Below, piece by piece: positions 1 to 5,971 of a stretch of 24,976 nt of DNA. How positions within the stretch are numbered: position 1 is the stretch's first letter; every line of letters begins with the position of its first letter. Position numbers and translations under genes: made by a program. A model generated the notes under the pieces. That model searched no databases. It had not been told where the DNA came from and was given only the letters and a program-made list of their open reading frames with translations. This DNA comes from a virus. The stretch lies in IMG/VR virus record IMGVR_UViG_3300021956_000073, positions 1 to 24,976 of that record. One strand, written 5' to 3'.

Positions 1-50
1 ACATTTTCCTTTTTGCGGTACTGACGGCCACCACATACTACGATAATCAC
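1..50 (-). CDS. 5' end of a DUF2493/SLOG-like protein (partial)
   Basis: Only the first 16 codons are inside the window; the rest lies beyond the left edge. The frame begins with GTG at 50 and reads VIIVVCGGRQYRKKEN (first residue Met in the protein). This is the beta-strand plus CGGR turn that opens DUF2493 proteins of the SLOG (Rossmann, nucleotide-binding) superfamily, which often start like M-x-V-x-V-C-G-G-R-D. The start is supported by a consensus Shine-Dalgarno GGAGG six bases upstream. Such proteins are common in phages and are thought to bind nucleotides. The family call rests on about ten residues and is tentative. Confidence 0.5.
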   Translation of the reverse strand, partial: MIIVVCGGRQYRKKEN

Positions 51-83
51 CACACACCTCCGAGCTCTACCACGCGCCTAAAA

Positions 84-308
84 TCAAGTACGGATAGGCC
101 CACGGGCACACAGGCAATCCACCCGTGGGTTATCCAACAGCCCGGATGGTGTGCAGGCCGATAACATCTCCATACACACATCATGTTCCCTTGGTGCCGC
201 ATCCCACTCGGCCGTAGCCTGGGCACGTGTTTCATAGTGACGCACGACCTTCATATTAGGAGCGTGTGGGTGGTAGTGCCGGATGCGATATACGGTGAGT
301 TGTATCAT
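84..308 (-). CDS. hypothetical small protein
   Basis: A 74-residue protein I do not recognise. The N-terminal 50 residues (starting MIQLTVYRIRHYHPHAPNMK) look protein-like, with a beta-strand-like opening and a helix around ETRAQATAEWDAAPREHD. The C-terminus contains four cysteines in a less regular sequence. The start ATG at 308 overlaps the TGA of the frame 305-499 in an ATGA junction, but no clear Shine-Dalgarno is visible. A second frame on the same strand (47-235) overlaps it and is judged a shadow. The next gene leftward starts 33 bases after its stop. Confidence 0.6.
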   Translation of the reverse strand: MIQLTVYRIRHYHPHAPNMKVVRHYETRAQATAEWDAAPREHDVCMEMLSACTPSGLLDNPRVDCLCARGPIRT

Positions 309-499
309 AATAAAATACCCCGGGTGGTTGCGCGGTAGCAGTGCCTAGGCTGGTTATGCGGTCGGTAGTTTAGCTGGGCTCCGGAAGCACATAAACAAAC
401 CCCAACCCATTTGGTGCGTAGCCCGGCTGCGGTGCAGCGGTATGGCCACCCGGGGCAATTCCTTTTAACGGTAGCATTTCGGTTACTACAAACTATCAT
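305..499 (-). CDS. doubtful small ORF between two better genes
   Basis: A 64-residue frame, rich in Cys and Arg. It overlaps the end of the gene 486-773 by 14 bases and ends in an ATGA overlap with the next gene, an arrangement typical of this cluster. Its composition is not very protein-like and there is no Shine-Dalgarno. An alternative in another frame, 370-477 on the same strand, encodes a 35-residue Gly/Pro-rich peptide starting MLPLKGIAPGGHTA. I cannot decide between them, and the stretch may be partly non-coding. Confidence 0.28.
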   Translation of the reverse strand: MIVCSNRNATVKRNCPGWPYRCTAAGLRTKWVGVCLCASGAQLNYRPHNQPRHCYRATTRGILL

Positions 500-773
500 A
501 CGGCCCGGGCGGCGGCCGGTCTATAACGTCCAGTAACTCCCGTACCATACGATCATTACGGGCGACTTCCGATAATGCCACCAACTGACACTTGGAAGTG
601 AAGCTACCAAACCGCTGCCACACACGGCGGGGCAGTGGTAATGCCCGCCTCCAATTCTTCGTCCACGCACCATTTCTGTTGGTGTGCATGAAATACAGCC
701 CACCCCCATTCCTACAACAAAAAACAAACTCCTCCGGATCTTCAGCCGGATCGGTGATTATTGGGGTTCCCAT
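486..773 (-). CDS. hypothetical protein
   Basis: A 95-residue soluble protein of unknown function. The start ATG at 773 has a strong GGGGGAGG ribosome-binding site about eight bases upstream, located at the end of the preceding gene (stop at 777). The sequence opens with an acidic segment (DPAEDPEEF), followed by a beta-rich part (FVFCCRNGGGLYFMHTNRNGAWT) and a basic helix. It ends in a proline-rich tail PPPGPYDSL. It lies third from the end of the leftward chain and is probably translated from the same message as its neighbours. Confidence 0.72.
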   Translation of the reverse strand: MGTPIITDPAEDPEEFVFCCRNGGGLYFMHTNRNGAWTKNWRRALPLPRRVWQRFGSFTSKCQLVALSEVARNDRMVRELLDVIDRPPPGPYDSL

Positions 774-776
774 CGT

Positions 777-1124
777 CTAAGCCTCCCCCTGCTCATCGCC
801 TTCGATGTTCCGCACCGCCCGGGGGAGTACCTCGGCTAAGAATTTGGCATTTGCAAGGGAAATACCAACAAGCCGCACGTTGCCGCAGCCGCATGAGCAC
901 TGCATCGCCAATGCTATGGCCTTTGCACCATTATGGGCACCGCCGTTGGCTTCGAGTGCGCCCACCCCCAGGCAGATAGCCCACCACACTTCCTGGTTTT
1001 GCACCATGTCACCGGTGATGAGGGCGCGGGGGTGTTGCGGTGCCGGCCGGGGTGTTGGGGCGGGGGTGCGGCCGTGGCGGAGCAGCCGCCAGGTAGCGGC
1101 CAGTGTGTTTATAATGCTTTTCAT
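777..1124 (-). CDS. hypothetical cysteine-containing protein
   Basis: A 115-residue protein with no family I can name. Its ATG overlaps the stop of the 47-residue gene upstream in an ATGA junction and has an AGGAA ribosome-binding site. The N-terminus is basic and followed by a Pro/Ala-rich stretch (residues 18-32). The remainder contains a segment CSCGCGNVRLVGISLANAKFL that could bind a metal or form a small zinc-binding fold, then an acidic tail. A shorter product starting at an internal Met (MVQNQEVWWAICLG) is possible. It is probably co-translated with its neighbours. Confidence 0.72.
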   Translation of the reverse strand: MKSIINTLAATWRLLRHGRTPAPTPRPAPQHPRALITGDMVQNQEVWWAICLGVGALEANGGAHNGAKAIALAMQCSCGCGNVRLVGISLANAKFLAEVLPRAVRNIEGDEQGEA

Positions 1125-1264
1125 GTTTGTTTCCTTCTACCTACGGGGTAGGGTTGGCCCCATAGCGGGGCGTCCCACCACCAATCCCACCCACGTGTAA
1201 CACCATACCCAAGGTGGTTATGTACGTGTTCGGCCCATGCACGTATGCACACATCTATATTCAT
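1121..1264 (-). CDS. hypothetical 47-residue protein
   Basis: A tiny gene reading MNIDVCIRAWAEHVHNHLG and continuing with a Trp-rich stretch to a basic C-terminus GRRKQT. The frame is open further upstream to 1303. ATG at 1264 is preferred because it forms an ATGA overlap with the stop of the upstream gene (TGA at 1261-1263), and its own stop forms the same overlap with the gene downstream. Two perfect coupling junctions argue that it is real. The function is unknown; the amphipathic N-terminal helix with two His is the only structural hint. Confidence 0.6.
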   Translation of the reverse strand: MNIDVCIRAWAEHVHNHLGYGVTRGWDWWWDAPLWGQPYPVGRRKQT

Positions 1265-1512
1265 ACACCACCCCGGGCAACGGCGGCCGCATACACGGCA
1301 CATAACCGTTCCATCACCATCCGCTGCGTGTATGTAGCCGGGGCATAAAACCGGAACTCCGCACCATCCACCAAAAAACGGTGAAGGTGGTGGGGTATGA
1401 TATTACCCAGGGAGCTTCGGGCGGCGTCACGGAAATGAAAATAGGCGATGAGTTCGGTACAGGGTATCCGGTCGCCATCCCGGGGCCCGCCTACAACCAG
1501 TGCGTCATCCAT
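1261..1512 (-). CDS. phage hypothetical protein with VGGPRDG start
   Basis: An 83-residue protein beginning MDDALVVGGPRDGDRIP. An N-terminal VGGPRDG signature recurs in small uncharacterised proteins of actinobacterial and environmental phages. The middle section is beta-rich (CTELIAYFHF; EFRFYAPATYTQ) and the C-terminus is helical. An AAGGA ribosome-binding site lies about 11 bases before the ATG. The gene begins three bases after the stop of 1516-1845, and its stop overlaps the next start. No catalytic residues are obvious. Confidence 0.72.
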   Translation of the reverse strand: MDDALVVGGPRDGDRIPCTELIAYFHFRDAARSSLGNIIPHHLHRFLVDGAEFRFYAPATYTQRMVMERLCAVYAAAVARGGV

Positions 1513-1515
1513 AGT

Positions 1516-1845
1516 CTACCAAATCCTTTCGCCGGGGATGGTTCGGTTGATTTTTTCTAACTCGGCGGCAAACACATCATATTTAGCCCCAAACACCTCC
1601 TCTACCGCAGACACGTATGTAATTACGCCCTGCGCATCCGGTGCAAACCGGACGTCCATCCCCACACACCGGAGTGCCGGATCATACCGGAAGGCCACCT
1701 GCTTGCCGGTCCGTAGGGCCTCGATAATTTGCCCAAGCAGCGTGGTAGTATAAAGCCGCTGCTTTTCTTCATAAAGTTCCTCGACGCATCTAAGGCACCA
1801 ACCATCCTCGCTGTGGGGGCAATTCATTAAATGGGGCATTGTCAT
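1516..1845 (-). CDS. small protein with N-terminal zinc-ribbon-like Cys pair
   Basis: A 109-residue protein. The N-terminus has CPHSEDGWCLRCVEELYEE, a C-x6-C-x2-C cluster plus a His (residues 9-20) that looks like a short zinc-binding knuckle leading into a helix. Similar CPHS-x2-GWCL-x-C motifs occur at the start of small proteins in phages and planctomycetes. The rest resembles a compact alpha/beta domain (AFRYDPALRCVGMDVRF). The ribosome-binding site GGAGGG lies before the ATG at 1845; an in-frame ATG at 1839 is an alternative. The start overlaps the stop of the 40-residue membrane protein upstream by ATGA, implying coupling. Confidence 0.78.
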   Translation of the reverse strand: MTMPHLMNCPHSEDGWCLRCVEELYEEKQRLYTTTLLGQIIEALRTGKQVAFRYDPALRCVGMDVRFAPDAQGVITYVSAVEEVFGAKYDVFAAELEKINRTIPGERIW

Positions 1846-1964
1846 GGCGTCCCTCCGACGTTGAAGTATTTAAGCGTGACCAGCAGGATCGAAATAAACA
1901 CAAGGTAGACCCAGAGGATTATCCGCAGGGTGCTTTTGTATTCGGCGTCGTCATTTTGAGTCAT
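1842..1964 (-). CDS. 40-residue single-pass membrane protein
   Basis: A very short gene, ATG at 1964 to TGA at 1842. The protein opens with an acidic, polar segment (MTQNDDAEYKSTLR), has one hydrophobic helix (about residues 15-31, LWVYLVFISILLVTL within it) and ends KYFNVGGTP. The acidic N-terminus and Lys after the helix do not give a clear topology. It overlaps the upstream membrane-protein gene by 14 bases, and its stop overlaps the next start as ATGA. It has no lipobox cysteine, so an outer-membrane spanin role is unlikely. Function unknown. Confidence 0.65.
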   Translation of the reverse strand: MTQNDDAEYKSTLRIILWVYLVFISILLVTLKYFNVGGTP

Positions 1965-2124
1965 GGTTTATCTCTTTCCTACGTTCGGCGTCATGCGTGG
2001 CTTCAATCTCTCGCTCTGACTCGATAAGTAATTGAAGAATCTGGACACGACCGAGAAGCCAGCCTGCGCCGAATGAGACCGACACGCAAAACGAAATAAG
2101 GATGGTTAGTTGTGTATCATTCAT
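1951..2124 (-). CDS. 57-residue single-pass membrane protein with charged tail
   Basis: The protein starts MNDTQLTILISFCVSVSFG, has one hydrophobic helix at about residues 7-25 (ending GWLLGR) and a long charged helical tail rich in Glu and Arg that may form a coiled coil. ATG at 2124 is chosen over the upstream ATG at 2145 for two reasons: it forms an ATGA overlap with the preceding gene, and it has an ideal AAGGAGA ribosome-binding site six to seven bases away. The shape (N-terminal anchor, charged coil) recalls a very short inner-membrane spanin or holin accessory, but no partner supports this. Confidence 0.68.
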   Translation of the reverse strand: MNDTQLTILISFCVSVSFGAGWLLGRVQILQLLIESEREIEATHDAERRKEINHDSK

Positions 2125-2411
2125 GGCTTCTCCTTTCTCGGCCACTCAATTTCGATGCCGTAAGCGTGAAGGATGAGCAGAACTTGGGAGATTGACGATA
2201 CCGTTATGTCGCAAAGGACTATCTCTCTGTGTCGTGGCTGTAGCCACCATTCACCAACACCGTTTGAACCGATGAAGGCACGTTCGGTTTTTCTCACCGC
2301 ATCGGCAAACTCCTGCGTAATCTCTCCCGGCTGGTGCAGGTGGTCGTAGTGCTCGACCTTTCGCCGGTCGTCATCGCGTTGCAATTCGTGTGATGTTCTT
2401 TCGCCGATCAT
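2121..2411 (-). CDS. hypothetical protein, first gene of the leftward cluster
   Basis: A 96-residue protein starting MIGERTSHELQRDDDRRKVE. The N-terminal third is very hydrophilic with several His and Asp. The centre looks like a helical domain (ITQEFADAVRKTERAF) and the C-terminus like alternating strands and a helix (REIVLCDITVSSISQVLLIL). The start at 2411 has a GGAG box seven bases upstream and is preferred over the in-frame ATG at 2432. It is the first gene transcribed leftward from the non-coding region. Function unknown. Confidence 0.7.
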   Translation of the reverse strand: MIGERTSHELQRDDDRRKVEHYDHLHQPGEITQEFADAVRKTERAFIGSNGVGEWWLQPRHREIVLCDITVSSISQVLLILHAYGIEIEWPRKEKP

Positions 2412-3145
2412 AGTGTGTCTCCGAATACCCATAACACATCTTTATTTACGGGGCCATTGGCTATGGCCGTGTTATACCCTATTCGGCACTCGCCTCGTTC
2501 GTTTTTTACTGAAATTTTTTTAGTCCGGTGTGTTTTAACAGGGTAGAATAAATATAGGAACGGAGGACGCCGATTTTTTCTGGTGCAAATTTTACGGTGA
2601 TGCCTAGACTGAGCGTGCGAAAGAGAAGAGTGGGGGTGCCCACTAACCCCACAGCCCCTGGTGCCACCTGCCTGCAAAATTTTTATACATCCTTATGTTG
2701 AGTGACCCCTCCCTCCCTCAGCTCCCCTCCCCCCTAACCCTTTTGCACCCCACCGGGTGGCCTCACTCCTCCCACTCCTAGGCATCACTCACTCCTCCGG
2801 TAGTGGGGTGTGACGTATTACACTAGCGGTGAGTGGAGGCTCCCCAGGAGGATGGGTGGATGTGTGGGATGCCCGGATGTTGGGCAGGGGGTGCTAGGGG
2901 CGTGTATGGGGTAAGTTGGAGGAGTGGAAGGATGTGCATGAGTGGGAGGATGTATAGGAGCGGCCGGGGACGGTGGCCGGCCGGCCTGGGAGCGGAGAGC
3001 CCCGGCATTTGCGGTATGCGGGAATAGGTAGCGGGTGTCCCCACAACCCCTAACACACATAGCAACACCCCTAGCACACCACCGCACTAGCACGGCATGG
3101 CACCACCGCACGGTACCGGGGTGTGGTTTATTGGGTGCCCCGTGG

Positions 3146-3190
3146 TAACATTACACTAGGAGCGGGTGCATGGTGGCTAATGTAATGTTA
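3146..3190. repeat. 14-bp inverted repeat with one mismatch
   Basis: TAACATTACACTAG at 3146-3159 and CTAATGTAATGTTA at 3177-3190 are reverse complements except for one base, with a perfect nine-base outer arm (TAACATTAC/GTAATGTTA). The 17-base spacing puts the arm centres about three helical turns apart, which suits a dimer-of-dimers or looping protein site. No T-run follows, so a terminator is unlikely. Confidence 0.6.
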
Positions 3191-3302
3191 ATAGCCGGGT
3201 GCCAAAGGGGGCAAAATGCCAAACCACATCCCGGGCCACATGGGCCACAATGTAGGAAAATGGGAAAAACCCAATAAATTTTAACCCATTGATATTCATG
3301 GG

Positions 3303-3328
3303 CTTAGTGTAATGTTTGTTACACTAAG
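3303..3328. promoter_or_regulatory. perfect 10-bp palindromic operator-like site
   Basis: CTTAGTGTAA and TTACACTAAG form a perfect inverted repeat around the six bases TGTTTG. It lies about 25 bases upstream of the probable rightward -35 element, and another TTACACTAG copy lies between them. Position and symmetry fit an operator controlling the rightward operon. Confidence 0.6.
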
Positions 3329-3352
3329 GCAATAAAACATTACACTAGCGGG

Positions 3353-3379
3353 TTGCAATTTGCCGATGCGGTGTATACT
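3353..3379 (+). promoter_or_regulatory. probable sigma70-type promoter for the rightward operon
   Basis: TTGCAA at 3353-3358 and TATACT at 3374-3379 are separated by 15 bases, slightly short; GTTGCA one base earlier gives 16. A TG dinucleotide directly precedes the -10. It is located just after the TTACACTA cluster and about 90 bases before the first rightward gene. Inferred from consensus only. Confidence 0.45.
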
Positions 3380-3467
3380 CACACACGTGGCCAACGGCAT
3401 ACGGGCAACAATGCCCACCGTACCCACACCGTAGCGGCCGGTTGCCGCTAACACACATGGTGCAAAC

Positions 3468-3659
3468 ATGAAGAAGACCAAGAACAAGACCAATGACACC
3501 ACCGCAACCGTAGTGGCCACCGTGGTGGAAGCCGCGCCGGCCGTAGCCAAGCAACCCGCACGGCTAACCAACGCCCAGTATGCCGCTATGGTAGCGGCCG
3601 GGGTGCCGTTATGGCACATGCGGAAGAGACCGACCTGGTACGGGCCAACGAGGATCTGA
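3468..3659 (+). CDS. small basic Ala-rich protein
   Basis: A 63-residue frame opening with a lysine-rich segment (MKKTKNKTNDTTATVVATVV). It continues Ala-rich, with a possible helix LTNAQYAAMVAAGVPLW, and ends with a basic tail. It is the first candidate gene after the rightward promoter. No good Shine-Dalgarno is visible before the ATG, and it overlaps the next gene by 49 bases, which weakens the call. The composition up to about residue 50 is protein-like. Function unknown; nucleic-acid binding is only a guess from charge. Confidence 0.5.
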   Translation: MKKTKNKTNDTTATVVATVVEAAPAVAKQPARLTNAQYAAMVAAGVPLWHMRKRPTWYGPTRI

Positions 3660-3790
3660 CTACTATGGTCCAGGATTTGTTGTGCAACATCATGCACCTG
3701 TGTGACTTGGAAGGGGTTCATTTTAACGGGGTGCTTAGCTATGCAACAACCTGCTACGAAGAAGAAAAGGAGGAAGACAATGAAATCTAA
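3611..3790 (+). CDS. small acidic hypothetical protein
   Basis: A 59-residue frame starting MAHAEETDLVRANEDLTTMV and ending in an acidic tail EEEKEEDNEI. The composition is convincingly protein-like, with a predicted long helix (residues 5-35) containing Cys and His. Its last codons contain the AGGAGG ribosome-binding site of the next gene, which it overlaps by 11 bases. The ribosome-binding site of this gene itself is weak (GGGGTG). It overlaps the 3468 gene in another frame. Function unknown. Confidence 0.55.
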   Translation: MAHAEETDLVRANEDLTTMVQDLLCNIMHLCDLEGVHFNGVLSYATTCYEEEKEEDNEI

Positions 3791-4058
3791 CCCAGTATTC
3801 GTAAGAATTGTAGAAGAAATGGTTGAACAAGCAGCACGTGCCTGGGCCAGGACCACGGACGGGGCTATCCCGGAGGTGCGGCGCGAAGCGGCACAGGATG
3901 AATGTGACCGGCTCACTACCGACGTGGACAACCTATGCCGTGACACCTACGGCATCACCGTAGGCTGGCCGGGGCTCTACCCCACCTACACCCACAATGG
4001 CTATGAATTCGATGATCTGGCTCGCGCCATTGAGGTGGCTACGGAGGATGTGCAATGA
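3780..4058 (+). CDS. hypothetical protein
   Basis: A 92-residue protein starting MKSNPVFVRIVEEMVEQAARAW. The frame is open to 3702, but ATG at 3780 is chosen because of the perfect AAAAGGAGG ribosome-binding site seven bases upstream. The first 60 residues are helical and charged, and the C-terminus has YPTYTHNGYEFDDLARAIEVATEDVQ, a strand-helix unit. The stop overlaps the next ATG (ATGA). No known family recognised. Confidence 0.78.
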   Translation: MKSNPVFVRIVEEMVEQAARAWARTTDGAIPEVRREAAQDECDRLTTDVDNLCRDTYGITVGWPGLYPTYTHNGYEFDDLARAIEVATEDVQ

Positions 4059-4309
4059 ACACCATACCCCCAAACATCCGCCAACGGTTTAGATACGCCC
4101 AGCTTCCCCATGCGGGTACCCCGCTGCCGCTATGGGGCCTAGCTCGTAGCTGCGGGGTGGAGTTATTTACCACCCATGCCCCCGGTTACACGCCGCGATA
4201 TATCGCGGCCTATATGGGTGAGGTGCTAACCTCACCCGCTACGGCCGGTCGGCTGGTTACATTCCTGCGTGGCTACCGGGCCGCCCTTGAAACAAGGAGG
4301 GGTAAATAA
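4055..4309 (+). CDS. hypothetical protein
   Basis: An 84-residue protein beginning MNTIPPNIRQRFRYAQLPHAG. It has a PLWGLARSCGVELFTTHAPGYTP segment and a C-terminal basic helix (GRLVTFLRGYRAALETRRGK). Translation is probably coupled to the preceding gene by the ATGA overlap. An AAGGAGGGG site near its 3' end serves the next gene, which starts in a TAATG junction. Function unknown. Confidence 0.72.
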   Translation: MNTIPPNIRQRFRYAQLPHAGTPLPLWGLARSCGVELFTTHAPGYTPRYIAAYMGEVLTSPATAGRLVTFLRGYRAALETRRGK

Positions 4310-4569
4310 TGAAAAACGATCCAACTAAAGAAGACATGTTGGAACATACCAACCGCTGTGGTTTGTGTGGCGAGCCCGACGATATGTTTGATGTGGAGGC
4401 GGCTATTTATTGGTTTGCTAGCGACTGGCATGGTGGCCAGGCGAGCAACCTCTATAGCGCACTATCCACCTCACCGTATAAACCATCACCCCTACACTAC
4501 ACTGTTGCGGATGCGGGCGAAACTGCCCTTGAGATCTACGACTGCCTCGTATCCGAATTCACCCACTAA
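4309..4569 (+). CDS. conserved phage hypothetical protein (YWFASDWHGGQ type)
   Basis: An 86-residue protein. A CGLCGEPDD knuckle (residues 17-25) is followed by VEAAIYWFASDWHGGQ, then SNLYSALSTSPYKPSPL. I recall this combination (IYWFASD-x-HGGQ-x-SNLYSAL-x-x-SPY) from many uncharacterised phage proteins. The C-terminus is a helix (ETALEIYDCLVSEF). It has a strong AAGGAGG ribosome-binding site and a TAATG stop-start junction with the previous gene. It is unusually well conserved for a small phage gene, but its function is unknown. Confidence 0.8.
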   Translation: MKNDPTKEDMLEHTNRCGLCGEPDDMFDVEAAIYWFASDWHGGQASNLYSALSTSPYKPSPLHYTVADAGETALEIYDCLVSEFTH

Positions 4570-4581
4570 TGGAATCCTACC

Positions 4582-4887
4582 ATGCTCACGCGAATCACCG
4601 TAACCAATATCCCCCGTACACAAAGCCATGTAATCCAGGAAGCCCTTCTCGCGGCAAACCTGGCCCAAAACTGTACCATAGAACGATACACGCCCGGCGG
4701 CAGCCATGACCGCCTGGTGGGCGATTGGTGCAGCCACAACGACGCAGAAGAGATCCTTAACCAATTAGCCACATTAAGGAACAAATTCGATAACGGCATT
4801 AGATGGGCAGCCGAGTTACCGACCGGCCGTGAGCGTATGGACATGGCACTGCAACCGGTTAAACACCCCGAGGGGATGCGGTGGTAA
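4582..4887 (+). CDS. hypothetical protein
   Basis: A 101-residue protein starting MLTRITVTNIPRTQSHVIQEAL. The strand-helix pattern at the N-terminus (RITVTNIP, then a helix) recalls a ferredoxin-like fold, but no signature is present. The centre has NDAEEILNQLATLRNKFDNG, a clear helix. Only a weak ribosome-binding site (GGAATCC) precedes it. It sits in the operon 12 bases after the preceding gene. Function unknown. Confidence 0.72.
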   Translation: MLTRITVTNIPRTQSHVIQEALLAANLAQNCTIERYTPGGSHDRLVGDWCSHNDAEEILNQLATLRNKFDNGIRWAAELPTGRERMDMALQPVKHPEGMRW

Positions 4888-4910
4888 ACCCCACCCTCGG
4901 AGATACCAAA

Positions 4911-5120
4911 ATGACCATCATACTCGCGCCGAAATCGGCACACCGCCTTGAAGATGCCTGGCATAAAATCCAGGGTGTAATACAACAGCGATACCCCGGT
5001 ATATCCCAGGAAGATCTAGATGAAAAAACAGTAGACGTTGTGGAAACGGCGGCGCTGGTTATGTGCAGACCACCGCTCCCGGCTATCCCGGACGTGCCCG
5101 CACCGGGGACACACCAATGA
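4911..5120 (+). CDS. hypothetical protein
   Basis: A 69-residue protein starting MTIILAPKSAHRLEDAWHKI, with helices (LEDAWHKIQGVIQQ; EDLDEKTVDVVETAALVM) and a Pro-rich tail. The frame is open from 4881, but ATG at 4911 is preferred: it has CGGAG nine bases upstream and does not overlap the previous gene. The stop overlaps the next ATG (ATGA). Function unknown. Confidence 0.65.
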   Translation: MTIILAPKSAHRLEDAWHKIQGVIQQRYPGISQEDLDEKTVDVVETAALVMCRPPLPAIPDVPAPGTHQ

Positions 5121-5374
5121 CTATCACATACCGGTTACGCGCGGCCAACGTTCCCCTTAGGCTAGAATATCAAATAGCCGACCAATTAGCTACGGCATTC
5201 GAAACCACCGTGGACCACACAATGCCACCCCCGGGGCGGACGGCCGCCCTTACTACCCATTGGCTAACCACCACCACAACACCCGCCGACGACGCGTTGC
5301 AGTGGTGCGCATGGGCCTCGCAGGAATGGCCCGGCACACGCTGGATGTTGCAATTAGCAGAAGTTCCGTTTTAA
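5117..5374 (+). CDS. hypothetical protein
   Basis: An 85-residue protein starting MTITYRLRAANVPLRLEYQI, with a helix and a Thr-rich strand region (HWLTTTTTPADDAL), ending WMLQLAEVPF. The ATGA overlap with the preceding gene fixes the start at 5117 rather than the upstream in-frame ATG at 5063. It resembles 4582-4887 in general layout (N-terminal strand plus helix, then a Trp-Cys segment: GDWCSHND there, LQWCAWAS here). The two may be diverged paralogues. Function unknown. Confidence 0.7.
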   Translation: MTITYRLRAANVPLRLEYQIADQLATAFETTVDHTMPPPGRTAALTTHWLTTTTTPADDALQWCAWASQEWPGTRWMLQLAEVPF

Positions 5375-5401
5375 CCAACCCTAGTATAGAGGAACCGTCA
5401 A

Positions 5402-5932
5402 ATGAACAAGGCAATGGTTGCTATTTACAACACTCCTATCAACGATCTGCTTGACCTCACGCCACGGCAGATGGCCGGTGCCCGCAATGTGCGGGATTAT
5501 CTCATCGAGGCTGCTAGCAAGAAGGTCAAGGGACAGGGGATAGAATACACGGTAGAAAAGGAAGCCACCGGGTATACGGTCTACCGTACCACACCCCTCA
5601 CGCCCGGTACCGCCGTGCGTATCCGCAATGTCGACATGCAGGGGCTAACGGGCCGCATGTACCACCCACACACGAACCACACCGGCCGTGAGGGTTTGGT
5701 GGTGGGTTATTGGGTGGATAGTAATGGGCACCCGGAAGGGGAAGCCGTACACATCTACCGTGTTGCCCTCGTGCAACCCTGGAATGGTGGCTCCGACGGT
5801 TGTCTGAATAACATTGAACCGCAGGTGTTTGACTTTGCGGATTATGAGCTGCAATGGATCGACAAACTGACCCAACGGTTACCGGCACCGAACGGCCACG
5901 TAGGGGTGGAAGAGGATTACGAAGACGCATAA
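5402..5932 (+). CDS. hypothetical protein with possible SH3/KOW-like domain
   Basis: A 176-residue protein with a GAGGAA ribosome-binding site. The N-terminus is a helical segment (LLDLTPRQMAGARNVRDYLIEAASKKV) followed by a strand hairpin (IEYTVEKEATGYTVYRT). Residues 65-125 have beta-barrel character (PGTAVRIRNVDMQGLTG, then GLVVGYWV and AVHIYRVALVQP), resembling SH3/KOW-like domains that bind nucleic acid or ribosomes. The tail is acidic (VEEDYEDA). The fold assignment is an inference; no function can be given. Confidence 0.78.
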   Translation: MNKAMVAIYNTPINDLLDLTPRQMAGARNVRDYLIEAASKKVKGQGIEYTVEKEATGYTVYRTTPLTPGTAVRIRNVDMQGLTGRMYHPHTNHTGREGLVVGYWVDSNGHPEGEAVHIYRVALVQPWNGGSDGCLNNIEPQVFDFADYELQWIDKLTQRLPAPNGHVGVEEDYEDA

Positions 5933-5971
5933 TAACCGACCCACACCACCCCGACATCAAGGAATTTTATC

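Larger units (their letters stand above)
2818..3348. repeat. dispersed TTACACTA motif, five exact copies plus one variant
   Basis: Exact TTACACTA occurs on the plus strand at 2818-2825, 3151-3158, 3319-3326 and 3341-3348, and inverted (TAGTGTAA) at 3305-3312. A one-base variant, TAATGTAA, lies at 3180-3187. Three plus copies share a longer context: TTACACTAG followed by GCGGT, GAGCGGGTGCA or GCGGGTTGCA. The copies sit only in the intergenic region, upstream of both gene arms, as expected for binding sites of a repressor or initiator. A related palindrome is found in the promoter at 6583. Confidence 0.65.
2412..3467. other. non-coding divergence region, candidate origin or regulatory hub
   Basis: About 1 kb between the leftward and rightward arms with no convincing gene. 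From about 2690 to 2810 the top strand is C-rich with runs such as CCCCTCCCTCCCTC. From about 2826 to 3000 it is G-rich with degenerate GGATGT/GGAGGATG repeats, for example two related 18-base units at 2925-2960. The switch point near 2815 coincides with the first TTACACTA motif. Such strand-composition switches and repeat clusters are typical of phage origins or divergent promoter regions. Long frames on the complementary strand here are low-complexity Pro/His/Thr and not believable as proteins. Confidence 0.5.

Noticed and set aside
47-235. Leftward 62-codon frame ending in a GTGA overlap with the gene at 50
   Set aside because: It lies in another frame of the better gene 84-308; the junction is probably chance, since the start at 50 has its own strong ribosome-binding site.
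1842-2124. Spanin pair (two overlapping small membrane proteins)
   Set aside because: Neither protein has a lipobox cysteine, both are shorter than usual spanins, and no endolysin or holin is nearby.
2408-2677. Leftward 89-codon frame ending in ATGA at the first leftward gene
   Set aside because: The ATGA junction is attractive, but the N-terminus is low quality, there is no ribosome-binding site or internal start, and it crosses AT-rich non-coding sequence.
2818-3111. Leftward 97-codon Pro/His/Thr-rich frame
   Set aside because: It is a translation of the simple G-rich repeats of the intergenic region, with no plausible start signal.
3296-3946. 216-codon leftward frame with hydrophobic segments
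   Set aside because: It is antisense to the small rightward genes with good ribosome-binding sites, runs across the promoter and palindromes, and its composition is that of complemented Ala/Thr-rich coding sequence.
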